Source of the DNA: Sinomicrobium oceani
Lineage (GTDB): Bacteria; Bacteroidota; Bacteroidia; Flavobacteriales; Flavobacteriaceae
Length of the DNA stretch: 64,000 bases
Assembly: GCF_900119185.1 (NCBI RefSeq)
Contig: NZ_FPJE01000015.1
Location: forward strand, 1 to 64,000
Direction: 5' to 3'
Under the pieces are notes generated by a model. That model worked only from the letters and a program-made list of their open reading frames with translations, was not told the origin of the DNA and searched no databases. Each line of letters opens with the position of its first letter. The first letter of the stretch is position 1. Shown piece by piece: positions 34,735-44,355 of this stretch. The position numbers and the translations under genes were made by a program.

Positions 34735-36291
34735 TTACACTCCCGCACCGCGGTTTTCGGAAGCCGGTTCGGTTACAGACCCGTTCATGCCCAGCATCTC
34801 TTCGAGATAATTTCTTTTATTGGACAGTCTCGGTACTTTATGCTGCCCTCCGAGCTTGTTATATGTTTTCAACCAGTCGTAAAACAATCCTTTTCTCGCA
34901 ATGTTTACCCGCGGCATATTTAAGGTCATGTTGTTATAGCGCTTGGCTTCATAATCGGAATTGAGCGACTTCAGGCCTTCATCGAGCAGGATGATAAACT
35001 GCTCCATATTTTCCGGGGGTTTCCGGAACTCTATAAGCCATTCGTGCCCTCCTTTCTCCTTGCCTTCCATAAATACAGGAGCTACCGTATAGTCTACAAT
35101 CTCACAATCGGCTTCCTTACACGCTTTTTTAAGTGCTTCCTCCGTATTCTCTATGATCAGTTCTTCGCCGAACACGTTGATGAAATGCTTTGTACGCCCG
35201 GTCACCTTTATACGGTAAGGATCCGTACTGGTAAAACGAACGGTATCCCCTATCAGGTAACGCCAAAGTCCCGCATTAGTTGTAATGACAATGGCATAGT
35301 TTTTTCCGGGCTCTACCTCCCATAACGGAATGGCGCGTTGCGCGTCTGCACCGAAAGTATCCATCGGGATGAACTCGTAGAATATCCCGTAATCGAGCAT
35401 TAGCAGCAATTCGTCCGAATCGTTCCGGTCCTGGATCGCAAAAAAGCCTTCGGAGGCGTTGTATATCTCGTAATATTTAAAAGAATCTCTGGGCAACAGT
35501 TTTTTGTACTGGTCCCTGTAGGGATTAAAATTCACACCACCATGAAAATACACTTCAAGGTTATTCCACACCTCAAAGAGGTTGTTCTTACCCGATTTTT
35601 CCAATACCTGGTTGAGCAATACCAACATCCAGGAAGGAACTCCCGCAAGACTGGTGACGTTCTCCTGGGTAGTTTCGTGGATAATCGCTTCGATCTTGGC
35701 CTCCCATTCGCTCATCAGCGAGATCCTGTTACTCGGCGTACTACTCATTTCCGCCCAGAAAGGGAGGTTGTCTATGATAATGGCCGACAGGTCGCCGAAG
35801 AAGGTGTCATTATCCTCATAAATAGATTTGCTCCCGCCCAGCCTGAGGCTCTTCCCTGTAAACAGTTTGGAGTCTTCATTGTTATTAAAATATAGCGACA
35901 ACATGTCCTTGCCTGCCTTAAAATGACAGTCTTCCAGAGATTCGGTACTTACCGGGATAAATTTGCTCTTGGCATTGGTCGTTCCACTGCTCTTTGCAAA
36001 CCACTTTATAGGCGTCGGCCAGAACACATTGTGCTCTCCCCGCCGGGCTCTTTCTATAAAGGGCTCTATATCTTCGTACTTGTTGATAGGAACATTGTCG
36101 CGAAAACGTTCGTAGTTGGTTATGGTCTCAAAACCGTATTTCTTCCCTATATCCGTGTTTCTTGCGGTTATAAGTAACTGGTTCAAAAGTTCTACCTGGA
36201 CTTCTTCCGGATATTTCAGGAAAAGTTCCATCTGGTAAAACCTTTTTTTCAGCCACCAGGAAGCTATGGAATTAAACAGGGGAATCGGCAT
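34735..36291 (-). CDS. GH3 auxin-responsive-promoter family protein (acyl-adenylase fold)
   Basis: This is a 518-residue protein of the GH3 family, named after plant auxin-conjugating enzymes (not glycoside hydrolase family 3). Visible features are the nucleotide-binding-type stretch AKSSGTTNAKSKFIPVS (about 107-123), YNASEGFFAIQD and GLWRYLIGDTVRFTS, followed by VTGRTKHFINVFGEEL as in adenylate-forming ligases. In plants the family links amino acids to acyl acids after adenylation. Bacterial copies are common in Bacteroidota but their substrates are not known. It is a single gene, convergent with clpX and divergent from the DUF2797 gene with 65 bp between. Confidence 0.9.
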   Translation of the reverse strand: MPIPLFNSIASWWLKKRFYQMELFLKYPEEVQVELLNQLLITARNTDIGKKYGFETITNYERFRDNVPINKYEDIEPFIERARRGEHNVFWPTPIKWFAKSSGTTNAKSKFIPVSTESLEDCHFKAGKDMLSLYFNNNEDSKLFTGKSLRLGGSKSIYEDNDTFFGDLSAIIIDNLPFWAEMSSTPSNRISLMSEWEAKIEAIIHETTQENVTSLAGVPSWMLVLLNQVLEKSGKNNLFEVWNNLEVYFHGGVNFNPYRDQYKKLLPRDSFKYYEIYNASEGFFAIQDRNDSDELLLMLDYGIFYEFIPMDTFGADAQRAIPLWEVEPGKNYAIVITTNAGLWRYLIGDTVRFTSTDPYRIKVTGRTKHFINVFGEELIIENTEEALKKACKEADCEIVDYTVAPVFMEGKEKGGHEWLIEFRKPPENMEQFIILLDEGLKSLNSDYEAKRYNNMTLNMPRVNIARKGLFYDWLKTYNKLGGQHKVPRLSNKRNYLEEMLGMNGSVTEPASENRGAGV

Positions 36292-36356
36292 TTTTTGTGT
36301 ACTTTTACAATCCTTTTCTATATTGACAGGGAATAAAAATACTAAAAAACTTTACC

Positions 36357-37151
36357 ATGTACCAAGGTGTCCTGATAAAAATGAAAACCGAATTTACCAG
36401 TCCCGTAAACTATTACCTGGTTTTCAAAAATGATTTCATTCATATGAACCAGCTTTTGGATAAAGAAGTAAAGTTTTCTTTTGTTTCTTACGAATGTCTT
36501 AACTGCCATCTCGACAAGCCCATTTACCGCCAGGGCTTTTGTAAAAGCTGTTTTTTCGAAACGGCTTCGGCCGGCGACTGGATCATGAGACCGGAGCTCA
36601 GCAAAGCACATCTCGACGAGGAAGACCGTGACCTGGATTTCGAAAAGCAAATGCAGTTGCAACCCCACGTGGTTTATCTCGCCCTTTCCAGTGAAGTAAA
36701 AGTAGGTGTCACCCGTAAAGCCCAGATCCCTACCCGATGGATCGACCAGGGCGCCCATCAGGCGATTGAAGTCGTGGAAGTTCCGAACAGATATCTCGCC
36801 GGTATTACCGAGGTAGCACTGAAAGATCACATGACGGATAAGACCAACTGGCGCAAAATGCTGACCAACACCCTGGCAGATATCGACCTGGTCGCGGAAA
36901 AAGACCGTCTGGACGATTTTCTTCCCGAAGCGGTAAAACCTTACTACCTGGATACCAATCAAAAAATCTATACCATAGAATATCCGGTCCTTCAATATCC
37001 GGAAAAAGTAAAAAGTCTCAACTTGGACAAAACTCCTGAGTTTTCAGGGAAGCTTAAAGGCATCAAGGGGCAGTACCTCATTTTTGACAACGGTACCGTA
37101 TTTAATGTAAGGGGAAATGAGGGATATGTCGTTAATATCGAAATACAATAA
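36357..37151 (+). CDS. DUF2797 family zinc-type protein
   Basis: This 264-residue cytosolic protein has a four-Cys site (C47-x2-C50 and C62-x2-C65 in SYECLNCHLDKPIYRQGFCKSCFFE) that probably binds zinc. It is followed by HVVYLALSSEVKVGVTRKAQIPTRWIDQGA, a GIY-YIG-nuclease-like segment (YLALS...KVGVT...RW.DQGA) noted in DUF2797 proteins. The family has no established function. It is oriented away from the GH3 gene and ends only 6 bp before the converging response-regulator gene. Confidence 0.85.
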   Translation: MYQGVLIKMKTEFTSPVNYYLVFKNDFIHMNQLLDKEVKFSFVSYECLNCHLDKPIYRQGFCKSCFFETASAGDWIMRPELSKAHLDEEDRDLDFEKQMQLQPHVVYLALSSEVKVGVTRKAQIPTRWIDQGAHQAIEVVEVPNRYLAGITEVALKDHMTDKTNWRKMLTNTLADIDLVAEKDRLDDFLPEAVKPYYLDTNQKIYTIEYPVLQYPEKVKSLNLDKTPEFSGKLKGIKGQYLIFDNGTVFNVRGNEGYVVNIEIQ

Positions 37152-37157
37152 AGCCGG

Positions 37158-37889
37158 TTAAAGCCCGAGCCTTTCCATAAATTCATTCTTGTAACTCTCA
37201 CCGATAGGAATACGGTTGTCGTAGATAATCACCTTGTTCTTCTGCACCGACCGGATATAGCCGATATTGACGATAAAGGATTTGTGTATACGTAAAAACT
37301 GCCCTTCCGGCACTTTCTCCAGAAAATCTTTAAAACTCAAAAGTGTCAGTACCGGTTTGTTAGTACCGGCTACGTGAATCTTCAGATAATCCTTTAAGCC
37401 CTGTACATAGACAATGTCATCGATATTGAGTTTTACGTTTTCGTAATCTGCCTTTACAAAAATATATCCTGTCTGCACATCACTGAGTCCGCAGGAAGAT
37501 GAGATATAAGGTTTCATGCTTTTGTCTTTTTCTTTTAAACTCATAAGTTCTTTAGCTCTCACAACAGCCTTGACAAAGCGGTGATAAGGGATCGGTTTTA
37601 CAAGATAATCCACAGCATTCAGTTCAAAACCTTCTATGGCGTACTGGGAGTATGCTGTTGTAAAAATAAACAGGGGCCTGTTGTCCATAGATTGCATAAA
37701 ATCGATACCGCTGATCTGCGGCATTTCGATATCGGAAAAGATGAGGTCCACTTCTTTTTCCTTGATCACTGCTATGGCATCCAGAGCATTCGTAAATGTT
37801 CCGACAACATCCAGCAAACGGATCTTCTCGCAATAGTCCCTGAGGACATCGATAGCCAGGGGTTCGTCATCGATAATTACACATTTCAT
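37158..37889 (-). CDS. LytTR-family response regulator
   Basis: This 243-residue regulator has a receiver domain (about 1-118) with acidic pocket D8-D9 and phospho-acceptor D53 in LIFSDIEMPQ. A LytTR DNA-binding domain follows (about 140-240) with the family stretch VYVQGLKDYLKIH and FLRIHKSFIVNIGYI. Its start overlaps the kinase stop as ATGA, so the two genes are translationally coupled. It is the response half of a LytS/LytT-like two-component system. Target genes are unknown, but the envelope genes upstream in the same direction are candidates. Confidence 0.95.
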   Translation of the reverse strand: MKCVIIDDEPLAIDVLRDYCEKIRLLDVVGTFTNALDAIAVIKEKEVDLIFSDIEMPQISGIDFMQSMDNRPLFIFTTAYSQYAIEGFELNAVDYLVKPIPYHRFVKAVVRAKELMSLKEKDKSMKPYISSSCGLSDVQTGYIFVKADYENVKLNIDDIVYVQGLKDYLKIHVAGTNKPVLTLLSFKDFLEKVPEGQFLRIHKSFIVNIGYIRSVQKNKVIIYDNRIPIGESYKNEFMERLGL

Positions 37890-39154
37890 GTCTTGTCGAA
37901 TTTTAGCGTTAGGCTTACCGTAAAGGCTTCTCCGTCATCTGTGATATCGAGAGTATGCGAATCCGGATATAACAGGTTGAGCCGGTTTCGTATGTTCTGC
38001 AAACCTACTCCCGAACTCTCATCGTTCTTTTTATACCTGCCAATGATATTACGAATGTAAAAATGGATAGCATCTTCCTTAATAGAAATCACGGTTTTCA
38101 CTACCGTTCTCCCTCTGTAATCCGTTCCGTACTTAAAGGCATTCTCTATGAAAGAAATAAAGAGAAGCGGTTGTATTTTCTTATCCCGGTCGTCCCCGTA
38201 AATATTAAGCGTCACCTGTTCTCCGTCGGACAAACGAAGCCGTTGTAATTTTATGTAATTCTTAATATATTCGATCTCCTTCGACAAGGGCACCAGATCG
38301 CGATTGGCTTCATAGAGCATATAGCGCATCAGATCCGAAAGGGTGATTACAGCTTCGGGCGTATCGTTTGATTTTTTTACGGAGAGCGAATAAATACTGT
38401 TGAGGGAATTAAACAGGAAGTGCGGATTCAACTGTGCTTTGAGGAACTGCAACTCCGAAGTCACCTTTTCCGACTGTATCTGGTGGCGCAGGGCTTCTCC
38501 TTTTTTCCACTCCATATATATTTTAATTGCCGCCCCGATAACAAAGTACATAGCTACCACCATAGCTGCACGTAAAGACATCAAAAGCCTAAAACGCCAC
38601 ATCTGCGTACGGCCAAAGTTCTCTGCGGCTCTTGTTGCATGAGCTTTATGCCATTCGGGTTCCATACCAGGATGAGGTATGTCATCATAGCGTCTGATAT
38701 TTACGCCTCTTTGAGGCCGGATAGAATCATGACCTGCCCGTACCGACTCCGAAACGCTGCCGCTCTCCATCCCCGGAGGAGCATCCATTCTTTCCGCTAT
38801 AATAACCGCACCCGGAGGCGGGCTATCGAACCCACCGATCAGCACGACATTGAGCACAATGATAGACAGGGAAATAAAAACGTATTTGCGCAGCTTTTTT
38901 TTCAGCAGAAATTTAGGAACGAGATAGGCGTAATTGAGGTAAAAAAGTGCGATATTAATCAGACTGCGATATAGTGTCCGGTAAAGTATCTCTACCGGGA
39001 CATACCGTATCTCAGAATACACCTGATAATTGAGAACTACAAAAAAGAGTATCCATACCGCGGCATGTACAGCGATATATTTCCACTTCTTTTTGCTGAC
39101 CATATTCCCGGACAAATGCATTTTCGATACCTTTAATTGGCTAAATCTATACAA
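37886..39154 (-). CDS. LytS-type sensor histidine kinase (His_kinase family)
   Basis: This is a 422-residue membrane kinase. Methionines at 39154, 39121 and 39103 are possible starts; the later ones avoid overlap with the DUF4907 gene that ends at 39133. Four hydrophobic segments are visible: about 28-48, about 70-110, and one near 190-210 (MSLRAAMVVAMYFVIGAAI). A long periplasmic-type loop rich in Gly, Pro and Arg lies in between. The phospho-acceptor box is LKAQLNPHFLFNSLNSIY, followed by a HATPase domain ending GVGLQNIRNRL. It phosphorylates the LytTR regulator encoded directly behind it. Confidence 0.93.
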   Translation of the reverse strand: MYRFSQLKVSKMHLSGNMVSKKKWKYIAVHAAVWILFFVVLNYQVYSEIRYVPVEILYRTLYRSLINIALFYLNYAYLVPKFLLKKKLRKYVFISLSIIVLNVVLIGGFDSPPPGAVIIAERMDAPPGMESGSVSESVRAGHDSIRPQRGVNIRRYDDIPHPGMEPEWHKAHATRAAENFGRTQMWRFRLLMSLRAAMVVAMYFVIGAAIKIYMEWKKGEALRHQIQSEKVTSELQFLKAQLNPHFLFNSLNSIYSLSVKKSNDTPEAVITLSDLMRYMLYEANRDLVPLSKEIEYIKNYIKLQRLRLSDGEQVTLNIYGDDRDKKIQPLLFISFIENAFKYGTDYRGRTVVKTVISIKEDAIHFYIRNIIGRYKKNDESSGVGLQNIRNRLNLLYPDSHTLDITDDGEAFTVSLTLKFDKT

Positions 39155-39468
39155 TTTAAACGAACGTGAAGCGCTTTTAACTCTTCCTTAGTAATTGCAG
39201 GAGTCTCTCCCTTCAGCATCTTTTTCCTTACCAGGAATGCAACAGCCCTGGCATCGTCATAAGTACAAAAAGGGGAGGTATTTGATATTGCAGGAATAAT
39301 CTGCTGCTTTATCAGTACTTTATTCCCACTTTTAAGCACATATCCGTATCCGCCCGGAATTGCTATGACTTCCGTACTTATTGCACTGTTGTCCCGCGGG
39401 TAAAACAGGCCTATCACCACTGCGCACATACATACAGCAAGAACAAATATCAATGCTATCTTTTTCAT
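39133..39468 (-). CDS. DUF4907 family small exported protein
   Basis: This 111-residue protein has an N-terminal hydrophobic segment (IALIFVLAVCMCAVVIGLF) that serves as anchor or signal. The rest matches DUF4907 (GGYGYVLKSGNKVLIKQQIIPAI, PFCTYDDARAVAFLVRKKML). Its end overlaps the possible kinase start by up to 22 bp, so the genes are probably in one transcript. The family is known from Bacteroidota next to kelch-repeat proteins, as here. Function unknown. Confidence 0.82.
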   Translation of the reverse strand: MKKIALIFVLAVCMCAVVIGLFYPRDNSAISTEVIAIPGGYGYVLKSGNKVLIKQQIIPAISNTSPFCTYDDARAVAFLVRKKMLKGETPAITKEELKALHVRLNCIDLAN

Positions 39469-39616
39469 AATACACTATATTAAGACTTCGAACGGATAAC
39501 GGACAGTACTTCCGGTTCTTCTTCATGTACACTCCCGGCCTAACAGGGGGAATATGGACCCGAAGTATTCCTTTTCTTTTCATCTACCGGCAACCAATTA
39601 ACAACTAAAAAAAGCA

Positions 39617-40621
39617 CTAATCATCCTCGTCGTATTCCTCCCAGGGGAAGAATTCCTGAACATCATCGAGATAAAGACTTCCGGAACGTCCCAGTCCTAC
39701 GAAAGCCCTTGCCCCGTTTGAAAAAGTTACAGGACTTTGTCTGGACGTTCCTTCATAACCTGTTTTACGTTCCCAGATATCATATACGGGATCGTATTCC
39801 CAAACAGAGCCCAATGTTCCCGATGCGGTCCCACAGGCAATATACCCATAGCTCCCTATGGCAAAGCCAACCGCATTACTTCGTACGATACTGTAATCGT
39901 CCTCCTCGTCAAGACTGTTAAGTTTGGTCCAGCTTTCGGTCTCCGGATCAAACATCCAGAAGTCTTTGATATATACTCCGTTGGAAACACCAGTCCCCAT
40001 ATAGACCTTATCATCGATGGTAAAGCTTGTCGCTCCTTTGCGTTTATCTCCTCCGAAACCAAAGAGTTCGGTCCAGGTATCGGAAGAGGGGTCGTATTTC
40101 CAGAAATCTTTTCTGTCATTATCTCCGTCGGTTCCCGTACCGAAGTAACCGTACCCGTTAGCGGCAAAAGCCAGGGCTTCCCGTCTCGGATTTTCGGGAA
40201 AATCGGCAATAGCACTCCAGGAGTTTACATTGGCATCATAAGTGTAAAAATCGCGAAGTTCGTTGACCCCATCATATCCGGACCCTACATAACCGTTGTT
40301 GTTTATGGCAAAACCAACGGCAGCACTACGTGCCGTACCCGGAAAATCTGCTTTTTGCACCCAGTAATCCCCGTCCATATCGTATTCCCAGAAATCGACA
40401 CGATAATTATCACCGTCATAACCGGTACCGGTATACCCTTTATTTCCTATGGAAAAATAGGCGGAACTACTTCTCGGTTTCCCGTCAAAAACAGAGCGTA
40501 TTTTCCAGTTCCCCATATCTTCATCATCGTCACTGGAACAACCTGCCAGGAACACTACGAAGAAAAGCAGGGAAGCTCTGTACAAGATAAAATCCAGGTT
40601 TCTTTTCTTTGTTCTTCTCAT
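39617..40621 (-). CDS. kelch-repeat surface lipoprotein
   Basis: This 334-residue lipoprotein has its lipobox ending FLAGC, followed by SSDDDEDMG, a strong acidic surface-export signal. The body consists of about six kelch-type blades of roughly 50 residues, each with a GYxGTGxDGDNxRxDFWxYD-like unit (GNKGYTGTGYDG, NNGYVGSGYDG, GYGYFGTGTDG). This gives a beta-propeller. Related proteins are often annotated as galactose oxidase or NanM-like, but no enzyme residues can be claimed. It lies 12 bp after the beta-barrel gene and 148 bp before DUF4907, in one direction with the two-component pair. Confidence 0.88.
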   Translation of the reverse strand: MRRTKKRNLDFILYRASLLFFVVFLAGCSSDDDEDMGNWKIRSVFDGKPRSSSAYFSIGNKGYTGTGYDGDNYRVDFWEYDMDGDYWVQKADFPGTARSAAVGFAINNNGYVGSGYDGVNELRDFYTYDANVNSWSAIADFPENPRREALAFAANGYGYFGTGTDGDNDRKDFWKYDPSSDTWTELFGFGGDKRKGATSFTIDDKVYMGTGVSNGVYIKDFWMFDPETESWTKLNSLDEEDDYSIVRSNAVGFAIGSYGYIACGTASGTLGSVWEYDPVYDIWERKTGYEGTSRQSPVTFSNGARAFVGLGRSGSLYLDDVQEFFPWEEYDEDD

Positions 40622-40633
40622 TTGTTATTTGGT

Positions 40634-41524
40634 TTAAAATTTATAATTGACCCCTAAGGATATATAGGGGGACGATGCCATATCGTACGTATAGTCTTTG
40701 GTATCGTCCCGGTAAAGATCCAACGTGTTATAAAGTGTGTATCCGACTCCTACCGTAAGCTGCCAGCCTCGGTTAAAATCATATTCGTAATTCAGTCTCC
40801 CGTTGAGGCTCATATAACTCAGTTTGTAGCGTACAGCTTCCTTGTCATCAAAATATCCGTTCCAACCCTGTACTCCCGCATAAAAAGCATTCAGACCAAG
40901 TATCGGTTTCAGTGTATGGTTCGAACCCGCTTTCCAGGACACATACGTATAGGGATACCCGATCGCATAGGCCCATCTCGCATTGATTTTTCTCAGGTAA
41001 TTGACGATTGGCACAAAACGGAGTTTTCCGAAAGCTGTGGTATATTCTCCTCCCACCGTCAGGGAAGAAGTAGCTCCCCCGGTATGCAACCATGTTCGGG
41101 TAAAATATCCGCCATAACCGAAATTGAATCCTTCCGCAGTCCAGTCTCCCCGAAAATCCGAAGCTATCTCCGGTTGAACGAAAGCGGTGAAAAACCAATC
41201 ATCTCGTATAGCGTACGAAACAAAAAACTCGGTCCCCAGGGTGTACGTTCCGGTAAAATGCATGTCCGTTGCCGGTTGTGACGTATAGGTATAATCCAGA
41301 TCGAACTTATGCAGATCGGCAGCAGCTCCGATACGAAACCTGCCCAGGTTGAAAACCTTACTCCCTCCTATGCGGGTTTCGTAAATGTTTACCCCATCGT
41401 CCGATTTATTTATATTGTAGTCCAAACGGATCATATCCGAAAATTTTTCCTGCCCCGCCACTTCGGTGACTACCATCAAGAGAGACATAATGATTAATAA
41501 CCTTCTCACCAATTTTTTGAACAA
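40634..41524 (-). CDS. outer-membrane beta-barrel protein (DUF6268-like)
   Basis: This 296-residue protein has a signal peptide ending AGQ (about residue 25). Its alternating hydrophobic and aromatic strands run throughout (RFRIGAAADLHKFDLDYTY, YISLGVNYKF) and it ends in Phe, the C-terminal signature of outer-membrane barrels. It resembles the DUF6268-type barrels of Bacteroidota; this family name is tentative. It is followed after 12 bp by the kelch lipoprotein gene, so the two are likely made together and may form one surface complex. Confidence 0.75.
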   Translation of the reverse strand: MFKKLVRRLLIIMSLLMVVTEVAGQEKFSDMIRLDYNINKSDDGVNIYETRIGGSKVFNLGRFRIGAAADLHKFDLDYTYTSQPATDMHFTGTYTLGTEFFVSYAIRDDWFFTAFVQPEIASDFRGDWTAEGFNFGYGGYFTRTWLHTGGATSSLTVGGEYTTAFGKLRFVPIVNYLRKINARWAYAIGYPYTYVSWKAGSNHTLKPILGLNAFYAGVQGWNGYFDDKEAVRYKLSYMSLNGRLNYEYDFNRGWQLTVGVGYTLYNTLDLYRDDTKDYTYDMASSPYISLGVNYKF

Positions 41525-41702
41525 ATCTACACGGCTGCCTTACCGGGCAAAAACGGAATAGATGAAACCCGCCTATTTCTATACCAACGGGATGCTTCTG
41601 TAGATGAAAACTCCGCAGACCGTTTGATAGACAAATAGACAGGTTTGGTATAGTGTCCTCTCCTACTGGTCGATTTTCATTTTCCTGCTATATCAACCCG
41701 GT

Positions 41703-41710
41703 TATTTTTG
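41703..41710 (+). promoter_or_regulatory. -7 box upstream of the DUF4270 gene
   Basis: TATTTTTG is a full TAnnTTTG match, 17 bp before the preferred start at 41728, giving a very short leader. Confidence 0.5.
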
Positions 41711-41727
41711 CTCCAAATCAATTTTAT

Positions 41728-43056
41728 ATGCGATACGTATTATTATTATATCTGTCCGTACTCCTGTGGTCCTGTGGCGATGACAATGCATACGACACCG
41801 ATTTTGATGCCGGTGAAGATTTTACCGACAGTAATATCAGGGTGCTTTCTATCGACACGATGACCGTTGAGATGTCTACGATGAAATTCGACAGTCTGAT
41901 CACTTCCGATGCTACCCGGATACTGGTCGGGCAATACACAGATACGGTTTTTGGCAAAACGACAGCTTCAAGCTATTTCGAATTACTCCCGTCTTCATAC
42001 AGTATAAGTAATGATGCCGTATTTGACAGCATATCCCTGTTCCTGGGATATGACAATTATTATTATAACGACACCCTCCAGACGAGTTCCATCCATGTAA
42101 AAAGGCTGACTTCCAAGGTTAAACCTCCACAGGGAAATTCTTTTTACAACACACAGTCCATAGCACATGAAAGCCAGGATCTCGGAGTGATTTCCTTTAC
42201 ACCCCGTCCGCTTGGCGGCAAGGATTCTGTAGAGATCAGACTGGATGAATCTTTCGGAGAGGATCTCTTTGAGCGCATTCAGAACAAAAACATCTCTACG
42301 AACGATCAGTTGAGGGAATACTTCAAAGGTGTGGTGCTTCAGCCCGGAGAAGATGATAACGGAGCCGTACTCGGTTTCAGCACGACCAGCGGAAACACCT
42401 ATCTCAGGTTATATTATTCTACCCGGGAAACGGAAGAAGCTACCGTAAAGTACACGGATTTCACCATTACTACCGGGAACAGCCCGGCAACTTTCTTCAA
42501 CGGTATAGTTTCCGAAGACAGCAATACGCTTTTCAGCAACCTCACCTCGCACAAAACACTGTTATCCAGTTCCGATACCGGAAACCGGACCTTTATACAA
42601 TCGGGAAGAGGTCTTGCTACACGGATAAATTTCCCTTCCGTACGTTCTCTTTACGACATACAGGGTACGGGAACTGTACTCAGTGCAGTATTGAAAATTA
42701 AGCCTGCAAACACCTATTACGACAAAAACCTGTCTCTTCGGGATACCCTCAATATCTACGTAGTAGACCAGAATAACGATATTACGGAACAACTGACAAC
42801 CTCGGAGTCTACGGCTTTACAGGCCATACTAAACCGGGAGAACCAGGAATTTAATGATGTCTATTTCGAAGTTCCCCTGGGCACTTATCTCGAACGTCTG
42901 TTAACCGCAACAAGAGAGGACAGAAGTTCGATCATCCTGATTCCGAACGAATACAGTTCGTCCATCGACCGGATGGTGCTCAACGGCGAAAACAACGAAG
43001 ATTACAAGGCTACCCTGGAAGTTATATATGCCGTCTATGATGAAAACCAGGAATAA
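41728..43056 (+). CDS. DUF4270 family lipoprotein
   Basis: This is a 442-residue lipoprotein. The frame is open from 41653, but the ATG at 41728 gives a leader with lipobox LLWSC followed by GDDNAYDTDFD, an acidic surface-export tract; this also fits the promoter at 41703. The body shows the DUF4270 pattern: an early STMKFDSLITSDATRILVGQYTDTVFGKTTASSYFEL-like stretch (in parts), VFDSISLFLGYDNYYYND and a C-terminal SIILIPNE...MVLNG segment. The family is widespread in Bacteroidota and lacks a firm function. The next gene starts 49 bp later. Confidence 0.88.
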   Translation: MRYVLLLYLSVLLWSCGDDNAYDTDFDAGEDFTDSNIRVLSIDTMTVEMSTMKFDSLITSDATRILVGQYTDTVFGKTTASSYFELLPSSYSISNDAVFDSISLFLGYDNYYYNDTLQTSSIHVKRLTSKVKPPQGNSFYNTQSIAHESQDLGVISFTPRPLGGKDSVEIRLDESFGEDLFERIQNKNISTNDQLREYFKGVVLQPGEDDNGAVLGFSTTSGNTYLRLYYSTRETEEATVKYTDFTITTGNSPATFFNGIVSEDSNTLFSNLTSHKTLLSSSDTGNRTFIQSGRGLATRINFPSVRSLYDIQGTGTVLSAVLKIKPANTYYDKNLSLRDTLNIYVVDQNNDITEQLTTSESTALQAILNRENQEFNDVYFEVPLGTYLERLLTATREDRSSIILIPNEYSSSIDRMVLNGENNEDYKATLEVIYAVYDENQE

Positions 43057-43105
43057 CCACAAGACCTCAAGCCCGCAGCCGAAAGGACAAAAACAACTAT
43101 TCCCT

Positions 43106-44347
43106 ATGAAGAAGATCATTTTTTTTGCATGCCTTTTTATATGTTCTCATGTTATCAGTGCCCAATCCGAAGGACTTACCGCATCGCCCTACTCCATGTA
43201 TGGCCTCGGTATCCTCAACCAGGCCAATGTAGGGAAATACAATGCTCTCGGACACGGGGGTATTGCTATGCCCGGTAACACCGGAATAAACAACATGAAC
43301 CCCGCATCGTATGCTTCCATTTATGAAAAATCCTTTTTATTCGATGTGGGGTTTCAATCCGAATACAATCATTTTGCCAATAAGATCAACGACGAGAGCA
43401 AATGGAGTTTTAACTTCTCCAACCTCGCGCTTGCCTTTTCCCTCTCCAAAAGATCGGGTATAGGTGTTACGCTTATTCCCTATACCAATGTGGGGTACAC
43501 CTTACTTGGTGTCACTACGAATATCGAAGGTTCTGATGAGACCTTCGAAAGTACGATCAACGGTACGGGAGGATTAAACGATCTGCAGATCAACTACGGT
43601 TATATGCTTTCCGACAAAATACGACTCGGAGCCAGTGCCTCATACCTCTTCGGGAGCATTGAGGAAAACGAATTTTTTTACGTGGGAAGCAGCTATTTTA
43701 ATATGGATGAAACTTCTTTTTATCAGGGGGTACGTCTGGGGCTGGGATTTCAATATGACATCCTGAAGAAATTCACCCTTGGGGGTACCGTAAAACTTCC
43801 CGTAACCCTGGATGCCAGTATGGACCGGTCCGTTATCAAGACATTAGACGGGGTCAGTGTAACCGTAGAAGATGAAGAAGACCAGAGTATTACAGGATTT
43901 AAACTTCCGACAGAAATCGGGATCGGCGTCTATTTCTCCCCGTTTAGAGGTCTTTCGGTAAATGCCGATTACAAACGAAACTTCTGGAGCAGCACGAATC
44001 AGACAGATAATATTGGCCGGTATGAAGACCAGGATATTTTCAGTTTCGGAGCAGAGTACATGAAAAATGCCCGTTCGCTGGATTACATCGACAGGGTACA
44101 GTTTCGGGGTGGCTTTACCGCAGACAACGGTTACCTGTCTATCAATAACAGAAAGGTCGGTGGGTATGCGATTACTGCCGGATTGGGTCTACCGCTGAAC
44201 ACCAACACGCACTCTATGCTCAACCTGTCCTATTCCTACGGACAGAAAGGACAACTGACTAATGTGCTGGTCAAGGAAAACTACCATTTCATCACCCTGA
44301 ATGTCAGTCTCGAGGATCTTTGGTTTATCAGAAGAAAAATCGAGTGA
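43106..44347 (+). CDS. outer-membrane protein, FadL/OmpP1-like barrel
   Basis: This is a 413-residue protein. An upstream in-frame ATG at 43028 overlaps the DUF4270 gene, but MKKIIFFACLFICSHVISAQ at 43106 is a complete signal peptide and is chosen. The N-terminus of the mature part (TASPYSMYGLGILNQANVGKYNALGHGGIAM, in parts) and NNMNPASYASI resemble FadL/TodX/OmpP1-type hatch regions, followed by strand-rich barrel sequence. The last residues are RRKIE, so a terminal Phe is missing. It probably follows the DUF4270 gene on one mRNA and ends at the terminator 44356-44391. Transported compound is unknown. Confidence 0.75.
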   Translation: MKKIIFFACLFICSHVISAQSEGLTASPYSMYGLGILNQANVGKYNALGHGGIAMPGNTGINNMNPASYASIYEKSFLFDVGFQSEYNHFANKINDESKWSFNFSNLALAFSLSKRSGIGVTLIPYTNVGYTLLGVTTNIEGSDETFESTINGTGGLNDLQINYGYMLSDKIRLGASASYLFGSIEENEFFYVGSSYFNMDETSFYQGVRLGLGFQYDILKKFTLGGTVKLPVTLDASMDRSVIKTLDGVSVTVEDEEDQSITGFKLPTEIGIGVYFSPFRGLSVNADYKRNFWSSTNQTDNIGRYEDQDIFSFGAEYMKNARSLDYIDRVQFRGGFTADNGYLSINNRKVGGYAITAGLGLPLNTNTHSMLNLSYSYGQKGQLTNVLVKENYHFITLNVSLEDLWFIRRKIE

Positions 44348-44355
44348 CAGGTTAA

